The notes beneath the pieces were generated by a model. The model made no database searches. It had not been told where the DNA came from and saw nothing but the letters and a program-made list of their open reading frames with translations. 64,000 nucleotides of DNA from Acridotheres tristis. Lineage: Eukaryota; Chordata; Aves; Passeriformes; Sturnidae. A program made the position numbers and the translations under genes. The DNA lies in the NCBI GenBank assembly GCA_037013685.1, contig CM072905.1, positions 6,149,491 through 6,213,490 of the forward strand. Direction: 5' to 3'. Below, one piece after another: positions 47,736 to 60,300 of the stretch (its first letter is position 1; every line of letters begins with the position of its first letter).

Positions 47736-50344
47736 GACCTGCTGGTGGCAGGCAGGGACGGTGGAGAAGGGAGGAATGAGCACGGCCACAGCCTCACCAG
47801 CACCTGCAGCAGGGAACAGTGACACAGAGATCTCAGCATCACCTCAACCACCGAGCCCCATTCCCAGAGCCCTCGGCTGGCACCGGGGACATTTCTCTAG
47901 GTGGATGTGACCGTCATAGGGGCATCAGGTGCACCCTGGCAGGCTGCCACAGCTCACCAACTGGGACACGCAGGACGCTCAAGGGGAAATGAAATCTCAT
48001 GGCAAGTGATACCCAGCATTGCAGAGCTACCTCAACTTTTGACTCTGGATTCAGCAACATTTGGAGATTCTACCCTGCACTTCTGCTTCTAAAAGTAAAC
48101 ATCTGAAAATGGCAGCTCCCTCCTCCAGTCCTGTCTGCCTCAGCTCCACTGTCCTGGCAATGCTGATTTCAGACCCTCCCAGCCCTTATGCAGCCAGGAG
48201 TTCCCCTGTACCCCCAGATGCACTTCCTGCAGCTGCGCACAGCCCTGCTTGTCCCAGTTGTCAGCCCAAGGCTCTCAATGCTGTCAAGGCTGCATCGTGC
48301 AACCCCAAAACCTCATCATGAGTCAGAGCCTATCGCGACTCACTAGTGCTGGCAGCTGCTCAGGCATGTTTTCCCAGCAAATTTGGTAATTTTGCTCCTG
48401 TGAGAGGCTGGCGAATTCAGGGTGCTAACAGCCAGCACGAGGTCCGCCAGCAGGATGGATAATGCAATGCCCCTCTCACAAAAACCTCAAGCTGTCTGAG
48501 CCTCCTCTGGGCCCAGACACAGGGGCTGCAGGGGTTGGCATGGCCGGGAGCTGTCCTGGTACCTCCCCAGGGGCAATGCCTGTCCTTGGGATGTACTGCA
48601 CTGACACAGATGCAGTGACATGGGGCAGTCTGGACCTGTCTTCCATGAGCCCATCACAACCCTGTGCCCTGCTCCATGCTGGTCTTAAATCCTCACCTTC
48701 TCCCTGCATGGTGAGAAGACAATGTTCACCCTCATTTTGTCAGAGGGCCAAGCTGAGGGAGAGGCAGAGGCTGCTTGGAGCTGCCTTGCCCTCGGCAGGG
48801 CTGTACCACAAGACTGGGGAGCTGAGCTGCTCCCAGTGACAAAACTCACTGGCAATTTCTCCCCCATCCAAGATAACACGTGTGAGCAGAGGAGTATCTC
48901 CCCCACACAGCAGTCTGCAGACAGGGGTTATCAGCGACCATCCCATCACCCATTCGGGTGCCGGTACCTCCCTGGACTGCAGCTGCTACACCACATCCAG
49001 CCCTCTCCCAGCTCAGGACACCTCTCCATCCCACCAGAGCTGGGCCAGGGTCATGCTGACGTGCCCACAAGCCATGCAGGCACCCACCACGCTCCCACAC
49101 AACCCGTGCGACCAGTCCAGCACCTCCTGCTCCTGTGGGCCAGCAGCCAGGCGCCCCAGAGCTCCGCCAGCAACATCTCCGTGAGTCAGACAGGAGCCTG
49201 GCACCGCCGCACTCGCGGGCGGACGGAGTTTCTCTCGAGACGCTTCCCTGCACCGATTCCCTTTCGCAATGCAGCCGTCAGCGCGGCCTTTGGATCCCGC
49301 CGGGACAGCCCGTGGTGCAGACGGCCAGGCCACTGCTTGCCTGGCACGGAAATGCCTCCGGGACAAGGGCAGCAGCATAGCAAAGTCCTCCAGGACTTGG
49401 CTCCGCGCTGTGCTTTCCACCGACACCCAGGTGGAGATAAAGTCGTGTTCTCCAAAGGTGCCACCAGCCTGGAGAGCACCGGCAAGCACGCTGGCAGTCC
49501 GAGGAGGAGGCAGGATGGTTCCTTCTGCCTCCAACAGGTTTCCTAGCTGGACAAACCCCAGGTCCAGTGACAGGCTGCCGGCATTGCTCATCCTGGCCAG
49601 AAACCTGACCCCAGCTGGACTTTGCCCGCCATGAGCCGGCCTGGGAAGTCTGAATGGAAAGAGATGGGAAGCATGGGCTGGGGCAGGGATGAGAGGAACG
49701 TAATCAGGGCTGGAGCTGCCAGCGGGGTTAAGAGCTGCGGGTTTATCAAACACAATATCATCCCCCCCTGCATGGAATATAAAGGGACTGAAACAGAAGC
49801 CGTGTGGGAGATAAGGCGGCAGCACCCAGCAGCTCATATGGAATTACTGCAGTGACCTTGACCAAGAGGTGGCCAGGTGGGAGAAGGACACGGCTGCGGG
49901 GGTCGGTCCCCATCGCCCGCGGGCCAGCGCGGGGGGCTGCGGGGGCGGCGGGGGGGCGAGGAGGAACGGCCTGGGGGGGCAGCGGGAGGGACGGGGGGTG
50001 CAAGGGTGGGGGGAAAAGGGTCAGGCGAGGGGAGGGAGGCCGGGAGGGGGATTACAGCTCCATCCTTAATCAGGTGCAGGGCTGAGAGGAGCAGCGACCG
50101 CCATGAGGGGAGCAGCAGGGAACGGCCCCCGCACCCGCCCGGCTCCCGCACCGCTCCCGCTCCCGCAGCCGCCGCGGAGCCCGAGCCCGGCCCGGGAGCC
50201 GTCACGGCACTGAGCTGCCCGCCGGGGCCCGGCATCCCCCGCAGCCCGCGATGCTCCGGCGTCCAGAACCTTCCTCCTCCTCCTCCTCCTCGTCCCCCTC
50301 CCCCCGAGCGCAGCCCGGTGCCGGGGGCGCGCAGCCCCGGTTAC
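47736..50344 (-). other. EPN3: EPN3 intron 1
   Basis: This intron of about 2.6 kb lies between the non-coding first exon and the ENTH exon. A 274-codon minus-strand frame (49013-49837) has no recognisable domain and no plausible splice context, so it is not called. No repeats of note were seen. Confidence 0.65.
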
Positions 50345-50620
50345 CTGCGCGGTGCCGCCGGTGCCGCCGGTGAGCGCGGGCTGGAGGCGGCCGCAGCCGC
50401 CCGCTCCTGCTGCGCTCCGCCGAGTTGCCGGGCTGGCTGGGCAGGTCCCGGCGGCAGGTCCCGGCTTAACCCCTTCGGGGCCGCCCGGGCACCGGCAGAG
50501 GCGCTCAGGCCCCCCCGGCACGGTGCGGCGCTGCGCGGTGCGGTACCGGCCGCGGGGGATGCGGCGCCGAGCCCCTGCCCCGCCGCATGCGGGAGGCGGG
50601 GATGCTGTAAATGCTCAGTC
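50345..50620 (-). promoter_or_regulatory. EPN3: EPN3 non-coding exon 1 and CpG-rich promoter
   Basis: A donor GCAG|GTAACC occurs on the minus strand with the last exon base at 50345, inside a CpG-rich segment running from about 49900 to 50620. It is the only convincing donor upstream of the ENTH exon, so this is most likely the untranslated first exon. The start site and upper boundary are not defined. A 15-T run at 50685-50699 marks the upstream edge of the GC-rich segment. Confidence 0.6.
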
Positions 50621-50649
50621 ACTGCCCCTTCTCTGGCAGCCAGCCAGGC

Positions 50650-53600
50650 GCTGCTCGCTGCTGCCTGCGCGCCTGTATTCTTGTTTTTTTTTTTTTTTTC
50701 CCTCCTCCCCCCCCATTATTTTTAGACAGAAATCCACGTTCCCAGGCGCGGAAGAAGCTCCGAGGGATGTCGACCCTGCCCATCACGCAGTTCCCTCTCT
50801 GCTACCCCAGGCCACGCTTGCAATTTGGGTTCTTTAAATTTATTTTTTTCTTTCTTTTTTTCTTTTTTTTTTGCTAGGATCTTAATTTGGAGCGGGTTCT
50901 TCCCCTGCTCTGAACAGCTCCCTGGAGCCTGGCTGGGGGGAGAGAGAGAGGCATCAGATGACATGACAAAATAAGTCATGTCTCTCAATCATTTCAATGC
51001 CACCCCCTCTCTCCCGGCCTCTGCCTTCCCTTTTAATCAGTGACAGCCCTTCAAGTATTATGGATATATATAATCTTTTTAATATCACTGACATTTTTCA
51101 CGATGGAAAGCATCTCAGGGGTGCTGAGACATTCTGGGGTGGTGGGAGGGGGGGTCGTGCCTTCCTGCGGCTGCTCCCGCCAGCCACACAAAGTGCAGAG
51201 CTCAGATCCATCTTGCCCCAGGGTCCTGTCCTGCCTTAGGTCTCGGGGGAGGCCGTGTGCCTCTGGGGACTTTGCAGATCTCAGCAGCCTGACATTCCCA
51301 ACAGGCTCTGGCCGTTCAGGCTGAATAAGCATCTAGTCCCCCTCCCAGCCGCAGTGTGGGAACAGAGCACATCCAGCATCCAAATCCTCTGCAGGTCAGC
51401 CCAGAGAACATCCCAGCTCGGGAAGGGGCAGCTGTCCTCTTCTTCCATTCCCCATGCTCCTGCTTCACTGTGTCAGAGGGTAGACAAAGGTGGTGTCAAA
51501 GGCAGACAGCTTGCCTTTCTTCAGGCAGTGATTTTTTTTACAAGCAAAGCAAGGGTCTCCTGGGGAAAACACCCCAAGAGGTGTTTTTGGAGCTGTACAA
51601 ATGTGGGGTTTCTTTGCTGGGGTGTCCAAAACTCCACCGTGGGTACAGAACCCAGCAGAGCACTGCCTGCCCTCAGTGTAGCCTGGCTGCTCATCCAGAC
51701 GCCTCTGCCATTGAGAAACCTCTGGAAATGCACTGTCACCTTCTGCTCGCAGCATTTTCCTGCAATTCCCCCTCTTCCCATCCTCTCTGGTGGTGATGGT
51801 GTCTTCAGGCCCCACTCACGTGATGGGTTTGGAATGCAACTCCCAAGGCCAGGAAGGTCGCTCACCTTGGTTATTTAGCAAACACGACACAAATTATTAA
51901 CACTAATACAAATAATGCCCACGTTTGGGAGAGGAGAAGGAATAATTTCCTTGCCTGGCTGCAAGGACTCAGCCTACAGTGTCCTACAGAGTGCAGGGCT
52001 GGCAGCCCTGAGGGTCTCTGTGCTAAGGATAGAGCCCACATCTAACACTGGGCCTGTAAATAAGAGGTTTATGTTTCTAAAGCTGCTCTGTAGAAGCCAC
52101 CTCTAATTCCACTGCAGTTCCTGTCCTGTTACTTCCACAAATCAATGCAAAAGAGGGAAAAAAAATTAAAAAAGCAGCTAGCTCACAAAAAGCTGCAGCA
52201 GCAGCCAGCAGAGTATCACAATTGTTGGCCCAGCCTATCACATCCCTTCCTGCATTCTGCTTGTACCTTGTCCCCTGAGGACACTCTCATCCAAGGCCCG
52301 AAGAGGCACTGGCAATATTTATGACAAAAATTTATGACAAGAAATTAGACTATTCACAGGTTTCTTCTCCTTTGCAGAACTCCTATGCCACCCACCTGGC
52401 ACAAGACTCCTCCCTTGCAAGGGAAGATGCCAGCACAGGACATTCTTCCATTGTATGTGACAGATATAAAACTTCCATCTACCCAGTGTTGTATTAACAG
52501 ATTTTCCAGTGGGTAGATGAACACATGGAGCCTGGTTTCAATAGGCTGGACTGAAGGTATTGGATCCATGGAGACATGGATGGGCTTTGCCATCCTTTAA
52601 GGCAAAGCCAGCGAATGAAAGCATTCCTGCCTCTCAGACAATCACGTTTCCTCTAGAACCTGCAGACGCCCTCTCTCCTAGAAACAAACAGATGGCGTGA
52701 GCAGTTTGAGTTGGGCAGATTCACAAAGCTGATAATCATCTCCAGGGAGGCAGGAGCTATTGTCAGAGCCTGTAAGACATACCCCAACTTCAGGCTTTTT
52801 TCCTCCTAATTCTCAAAATGTTGTTGAAATTCTCATTCCAGGAATGCTGAGCAGAGACATCCCCTGTGCCCACTAAGCCAGAGGAGGCTCCTGCTGCTAC
52901 AGAAGCCAGAATGCTTCCCCATACCCCACTAAGAGAAAACATCTCACAAGATGAGGAGCCTCACCTGGCCAGTGAAGAGAACAAGCTGTGCTTTGCCATG
53001 GTCCTGCTGGGAGCCAAGGGGAGGAACAGACCCTCTCCCCAGGGACAGCAGAGGAGTTAAAATGAGAAAAGGGAGGACACCAATTCAGCAGAAGGAGCAG
53101 TCATTTCACACTACATGTGCAGCTCCAAGCTGTGTGCCAGCCCAGGGACAGGGGCACGTGCCCAAGGGACACACCTGGAGCCACTGAACCCATGGCTGAG
53201 CCATGCTCAGCATGGATAGGTATCTGCTGCCTCAGAGCTCCAGTGGGATCACCATCCCCAATTAATGATCTACACTGATGTCATTGCTCTACAGGGCCAA
53301 AGCCTTTCTGGGGAATGCTGTCCAGCTGCTTTAGCAGGAAGGTGGCATTTACTGACAGCAGGCCAAGGCAGACTCCACACAGAGCTCACTCTGCCTCAGG
53401 AACCTGCTCCAAGTAAAGCCCAGTGTGCCACACTCAGGCCTGGGATGCCTCCATAAAAAGCCTCATTCCAGCAGTGATGCACACAGATGGGAAATGGTGA
53501 TGAGCCCAGACACTCAGGCAGATGGACAGACAGGAGGGGTGGCTCTAACACGAGGCCTTACCATGGCTCACAACTTTTATTGCATAAATTTCATTAATTT

Positions 53601-54186
53601 AAGAGTGATTAGTCTTGGAAGAAAGCATGTCAAACCTGGCTCAGAATGGGACACTGGTATATGGAGCTCAATGGAAAGAGATGACAAGATCAGCACAAGA
53701 AGGAAATCTGTGAGTGCAAAACCAGGCAGAGTGGCACACCCCCTAGGACAGAGTTTTTACTGGGATCCAGAATGCCTCAGAGAAGCTTCCTGTCAGCAAG
53801 TCCCAAGGAGAGACTGGACAAGATGCCAAAAATATGATAAAAACCAGGATGGATTTGTCTACTCTCCTGGTACCAGCATTTATGAGTACAAGAACACCCT
53901 GCTCACTCACCTGCTATCCAAGCACAATCGAGAACATACCTCATGTTAACTGGCACTTTTAAATTCTCCCCCAGCAGAAATACCAGTATTTTCCAGTCTT
54001 AACGTTTTCTGAGGTGGTTATACTTCTTGCCTCGTCTCTTCCTGGCAAGCATCATCTGTAAAAGTAACAGATGATCTAGCAACAGTATCACATCATAGTG
54101 TGTCAGAAAAGAGGCAGCTCACTATTTGTAATCACTGAATCACTTCAGAAAGAAGAATCTCCACTCCATCTGTGTAAATATGGTTA
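50650..54186. other. intergenic region between MYCBPAP and EPN3
   Basis: No exon, RNA gene or transposon was recognised. T-rich runs occur at 50685-50699 and 50838-50875. Short open frames on both strands lack domain content. Confidence 0.7.
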
Positions 54187-54196
54187 TTTATTTATT
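54187..54196 (-). terminator. MYCBPAP: MYCBPAP poly(A) signal (overlapping AATAAA)
   Basis: The minus strand reads AATAAATAAATAACC, giving two overlapping AATAAA hexamers about 60 bases after the stop codon. This predicts a very short 3' UTR. Confidence 0.65.
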
Positions 54197-54254
54197 TTTT
54201 TAAAAGCAAGTCTATTTCTACATACAAAGGGCTTCACTCCAACTTCAGAGCATG

Positions 54255-54320
54255 TTACTGCTTTAGATCCTCAAATAAAGACACCATTTCACTCACCATT
54301 GCATCCAGCAGCCTGTAAAC
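54255..54320 (-). CDS. MYCBPAP: MYCBPAP terminal coding exon
   Basis: After acceptor ATTTTTGCAG the exon reads VYRLLDAMVSEMVSLFEDLKQ and stops (TAA, 54255-54257). It aligns with human VRGLLDTLVTDLMVLADEL, but the human protein continues some 14-17 residues further. The short exon was not obvious as an open frame and was placed by phase and homology. It contains an internal ATG|GTGAGT that resembles a splice donor. Confidence 0.9.
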   Translation of the reverse strand, partial: VYRLLDAMVSEMVSLFEDLKQ

Positions 54321-57300
54321 CTGCAAAAATTCAGAGAAGACAGTTGCAGTGAAAACACATGAAGAAATCCTGAGGGTGAGACTGACAGAGATGGGTCCCG
54401 AGGCACATTTTCACATGGGCACACATACAACCACATAGAAGTGGCAGCCTGCTGCTAACAGAGCTCTAGAAATAATTTCCCTGGCTATGAAGTGTGTTTA
54501 ACATTATCTGAGGTACAATTAATTCAGCTGATCCCTCCAGAGTCTGCAAGCAATGCTGAAGACATCCTAGATAGGAGTCCCGCATGTGGCTATGTGATGG
54601 CTGGATTTCTGCTAACAGATTCCAGGCTGAAACAAATTAATTTGGATTTCACACTTACCTTGCTGCAGCACAAGGGACATATGTCTGCCAGTTTTCTGAG
54701 TTTAACAAAATGCTTGCCTCTCTCCCTGAGCCTCAGTGTGCCTTACAAGAAAACAAAATCAAGATGATGATACAAGCTTTGGTCAGACTCACTTCAATAT
54801 AGAGCTTTTCCTGGTATATTTCCAGTGCAACAGAGTCCACCTCTTCCTGAGCAGGTTCTGCCCCATCTGTAGTTGCAGCTCCCTCTTTCACCTGCTTCTC
54901 ATCTCTTCCTTTGACAGACTCTGCTCCCCCTTTCACATCCTGCAGTGAAATGGAAGATCCTTGCTTCTCACCTTTTGCTTTCAGCTTTCTGCTGCCTGAA
55001 GGATCCTAATAAGGGACAGACCAAGGGAAAAAGGGACATTGGTCAGGACACTGCTCAGACTGCTACAAGATTCATCTCCCAGCAGCAGCACCTCTTTCAC
55101 TGGGTTGGAAATCAGCTCAAACTCGGAATACACAGGATGGATCACACTGTCCCCAGCACTCAGGGCTCACCAAGCATTCCAACACCTACCCCTTTCCCTG
55201 ATGTGCCTTTACTTTTTTTGCCTTCTTTATCCTTTTTCTCTTCTTTCTTAGTAGCTATTCCTCCTTTTTTTGCTCCTCCTTGCTTTACTCCCTCTACAAA
55301 AGAAAGGATTTCAATTAACCAAAAGCATTTACACATCCAGAAAGTCCAGTCCATTGCACTAGCACAGTGGGAATACGTTACTTTTGCAGTGTATTTTCCT
55401 CTTTTTATTAATCTGAGATGTACTGCACTGAAAAATAATACCTTGAAGAGTTCTTTGTTTATATAAGGAATGGAGAGGTCTCATTGAGGCAGTGTTTGCT
55501 GGGTCAGTCTGAAAACCATGGCTAGACCTAGTTGAATTTAAAGGCTTTTTTTGTGGGGGTGTTTTTTTACTAATGCCAAACCACAGATCCCAATTAGTAT
55601 TGTGACTGTCACACAATCTGCCAGTTTTTTTCCTGATGCTTTTTCCTCAGGGAGACATGTTGAAATTGACATTTCACTTCAAATTCATCATGTTTTTTTG
55701 TATTTCCAACAGCCCACACAAAGCAGTTGCTGTGCTAAAACCATTTACCTGTTTCCTCTGGAGCAGCTTCTACATAGGTGTCCTCCTTAATCAAACCAAG
55801 CAGGGATCTCAGCCTCAGAGAGTGACTCACCAGGTCATCAATTGCTCCACGCCACAGCTGGAGGCTAGAAAAATGATCAGGATCAGAAGGGAGACAGCAG
55901 CAACTGCCTCCTTGTTTGACCCTGTGCCCAGGAGTGAAGGCACCTTATAGCTGACAGCTGCCCTGTGCAACTAAACCAACAAAGCAGCACCCACTGTCTA
56001 AATATCTGTGCAGGGGGATGCTAAATTGCTTTCCTCATGCTAGATCCCTCCGAGGGCTCAGTGGTTTGCAAATCAACAGGCTCCCAGGAACCCATAAATA
56101 TTACTGTGAAACTAGGTCTGCTCTTCAACGTGACACACATTGGTAAATCAACCTGCTCTGTGTTTACCACGAGGAACCTGCATCCTTCTAATTTAGAAGG
56201 AACTCAAAGCTGTTGATATGTTTACAGTCTGAAAGCCTGAGCAAAGAACAGAGAGACTGTATGAGGGAGGAGACAGTTATCTGAGTAAAAGGGTACAGAA
56301 AATACCCAAAGGTTTCATAAATACAGACTGGAATAATCTTGCCAGAAATAATCTTGTACACTCTCCAAAATTACATGCATTTAATATTCTAAACTTATCG
56401 CCAGAAAAAAAAAAAAAGGCATTTGGGTCCTAGACAGCTGCTACAATTAAGCTATAAAAAAACAGAGTGTAAAGATGACTTCTAGACCTTGTATAATTAT
56501 GTGAACTCTGAATCACAACACTTCCAACAGAGCTTGCTGAGGCTGTTGATCACATAATGTTTTCACAAGCTTTTTCTTGCAAAGGTAACCCACCAGAGTG
56601 GATACAGAAGGTCTGACTGAGTTGGCCTCTGTTCAACACACAGCTCCAGAGCTGCTTTATTGAGCTGGGTCAGTGCTTCTTCCCGCTGCTCCTCCCCTGG
56701 GATTGACATTATAGCCTGTGAGAGAAAATACACAAGGGCTGTGGAGCACTTCTCAGTCTTTATTCACAGACCCTGAGTTCAGTGGAGCAGCTCACAGCTC
56801 TCTTCCTGGACACCAGTTTGAAACAAAGCTGCACTGGGCACTTATCCAGATGTGGCTTCCTACACAGCTAGGATAAGGCACCCAAGATCTGTGGAACAAT
56901 CCCAGATTCCCCCATCAGACTGATATTAAGCTATTTCGCAACTTCAGGTGTGCTGGGAAACAGGGATTCTATCAAGCTAGAAGGCTCCCTAGTAAAGCTT
57001 AGTTATAAAAACAACAGAGAGATTTCCAAGAGGGCACAAGAGAAAAACCACTGACAGAATGCTTTAATCTAGGGAGGTCTGTACTTTATCCACAGCCTGT
57101 CATGAGTGCCCCCTTAGTTCTCTGCTGAATAGAAGGGACTCTCCAAGGAGAAGAGCCCTTGGGGGAACCACAGGAGGCTGTAAGTCCAGCCTGCCCTCCA
57201 CATTCAGTCCTGGGATGACAGAAAGCTAACAGGGGAAGAGCTTAAAATATCTATTATATTGTGTGGTTCTCTTTTCTTCTTCACACAACAGCCCACAAAG

Positions 57301-60300
57301 TCTCTGCTGGGAATCTCTTTACAAGAGCACTGAGGGTGTGGTCAGCAGAGCCAACACGCATTGTAAATCTCTCAAACTCCCAGCATATTGGCAGCAGCCT
57401 TTTAGTGAGCTCACACTGGGGTAGGCTGGGCTGTTTGTCGGGGAATTAACACACCATCAGCTTGTGGAAACAGAGGCGACCACCTGTTTAAAGTCCTCGA
57501 AGGACAAGTTCCATCCTGAAGGACCTTCTTCCTCCTCAATGCTCTTTTCCCTCGTAGCCTCGTCTAATGTGCACTTCCCACGCGGGAGCCCAGTGGTGCT
57601 GCTCCGAGCAGAGGCAGACTCCAAGGTGCTCTCCTGGTACTCCATGTTCCCTGCAGTGCTCCTCTGGTCCAAGGGCACTTTCTCCTCCGAGACTGAAGGC
57701 ACAGTCAGGTGCTGTCTCCATAGTTTATGCAGCTGCTTTACCACTTGATGCTGATAATGCAACTGTGATAATGGGGGAAAAGGTAAACATGAGCTGCACC
57801 TTCCTTCTCCAAAGCCTTCTCCTGTTAAAGCCTCCATGGCAGACTCTGCCAGCTCCAGAATCCCAGGGATGCAGCAGCCCCACGGGTCTGCCCTCCCCAC
57901 TTATTTCAGTTGTGCAGTCCATTAAATAGCAAACATCACCTCGGGATTTTTCCTGTGGAACAGCTCTTCCTCTGTGGCAGAGGCATCCACAGGAGATGGG
58001 GTGTGCACGGGTGTCCGAATTTGGTCAATAACTTCATTCAGGCTTTCTTTCACTATAGCAGCCCCTTCTCGAGCAGCCAGTTCATTCTGAGGCACCACAA
58101 CAAGAACAACATGTGTGAGTCCCCATTCCATATGCAAACACAAATTCAGTCCCACCTGTAACCACATTATTCATTATACAGAGTTACAAGGACACGAACA
58201 ACTGCAAACCCCACTGAGCAGAGCAATACTTCCAACAGCTTTTCAAATAAACTATACAAATTCTCCCCCAAACGATACTTTTCAAAGCATAGTGTAATTT
58301 TCAATTTATACCTTAACTGCTATCATAGTGTGCAGTAGTCAATTCCCTTCCCACTAAGTAACTAATGAAATTAACTACCAACAGAAATTTCATTCTTTAA
58401 AGGACCAGTGTGAACACTTTAGGAAACACAGTCATGTCTTTAGTAACAATTACAATATACTGCAGAGTTCCTCATGTCATTTAGCAAACCTGCTCAAGTA
58501 TGTGCAGACATTCTGTAAATCTCACTCCCAGCAGTAATTGCACAACAATAAAAATACCATGTTGTCCACTCCCACCCTGATCCTCTATTTGCATATAAAG
58601 TTCAAAGCTCAGTTACCCAGCTACATGCTCAGTTACCTCCAGTTTCTCTCTGAAGTCAGCCAATTTATCCTCATACACAGCAATTCCCCAAAGGGTCACC
58701 TGAAGCAGAGCTCCTCCTAATAACAGAGGATGTGTCCTAAATTCCCAGGGCTCACTAAAAATGCCTGCTCTCTCTGATTTGAAAATAAAGGAAAACCTCC
58801 GAGTTTCTCCAGGCAAAATTACACCTGAAATAAGAGAGAAAATGCATTGGTCTGCAAAAAGCCACCTGGTTAACCTGACCCTTTTCCAACACCACCCCAA
58901 GAGTCCTTATCTCTCCGGGAGACTCTTTCCCCAAAGTTTAGCTGGTTATCACACTTCATCCAGCTATTGCTCTCCTTCCAGATTTCCTCTCAGTCCCTAT
59001 GTTCCTGAACTGGTGTTATTCCCATTGCACTCTCCTTCTACAGCAAGCTCAATTTTCTCTCCAGAAGATTATGCCCTGTTTGCCACCAGAAAATGGTTCA
59101 CTTCTCAATATTCCACCCATTTACACTCAGAGCAGAAGCAACCTCCTTTTCTTTAAGTTCCAGGAGAGGGATCTGCCTTGCACAGCTCTTTTGGGGTGAG
59201 TCAGCTCTGACACCTAGGGTGGTTTCCTCAGGAGAAATCACCCAGCAGTGCTCTGCCATTAGTCAGACTCCACGTCCCAGGTAACTCCCAAATTCTTGCT
59301 CTCTGCTTGAGGTACAAAGGTCTTGAAGACCAGAAGGCCTCATACCTGGTCTGGTATCAAAGTAAAAACAAGGCATCCTCCCTCCCTTGGTTTCTCTGGA
59401 GGGGATCTGCTCAGGAAGCCTCATCCAGTTGTACCAAATGGCAGCTCTGCCATCATTCATCACTGTCAGGAAGCTTTCAGCCTTCTCACTAGCCACAGTC
59501 TCAAAGGTGAGGCGAGCAGCAATGCCAATTTCCTTCTACAAGAAAGAGGAAAAAGAGAACAATTTCTAGGCTATCTGGCAGGATTTATCCTGCATGAAGT
59601 CATAGCTCAGATAAAGGGTTGAGCCTTGGTAGGAGAACTTGTAAGGCAGGTCCAAAGAAGTGGCCATTATACAGAGAAAGCCTGGGAATCTGAACCTCAC
59701 AGCACAACCAGAGCCCTTCTGTTCCCAGATCTCTCTGGAGCAAACACAGGGATATTCCATTTAATGTTCAGAGTAAGTCTCCCATTTTGTGTCCTTGGAG
59801 TGACACTGATTGTACAACTATGACTTGGGAACTCAAGTAGGCTTAGCTTGACTAAACAATTAAAATCTCACAATTACCCTGCAAGCAGTGATGCCCTTGA
59901 TCCAACGAGCAGGCTGGCCACAGAAAATTAAAGACGGAACCTTTTCAGCTTCTGGAGCCACAGTGAAGGAGTCATCTAAGGGGTCACTGCTAAAGAAAAC
60001 AAAAGCCAGAATTTTCATGGAGTGAAACTCACTTCCAGAGAGGGAAGAACCAGGGGTGATATACAAGACCCTCTAAGAAATAATCCCATTTAATGTTTTC
60101 TCACACAGTAATCTCTTCAGGGACAGAGCCCTGCAGATGTGGTGAACCCATCTAGCTACATGTCACTGGCAAGGAGGACAGGACAGCCAGAATATTAAAG
60201 GATGAGACCTGCCTGAAGTGCATGAGCAAAAAAAGGGCAAGAGGCCCTCAGACTGTGCCTGTAACAGATGGACAGGACAGATAAAACCAGGAAATTAATG

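Noticed and set aside
49013..49837. 274-codon minus-strand open frame in EPN3 intron 1
   Set aside because: It has no recognisable domain, an irregular composition and no matching splice signals. It lies wholly within an intron near a GC-rich segment, where long chance frames are common.
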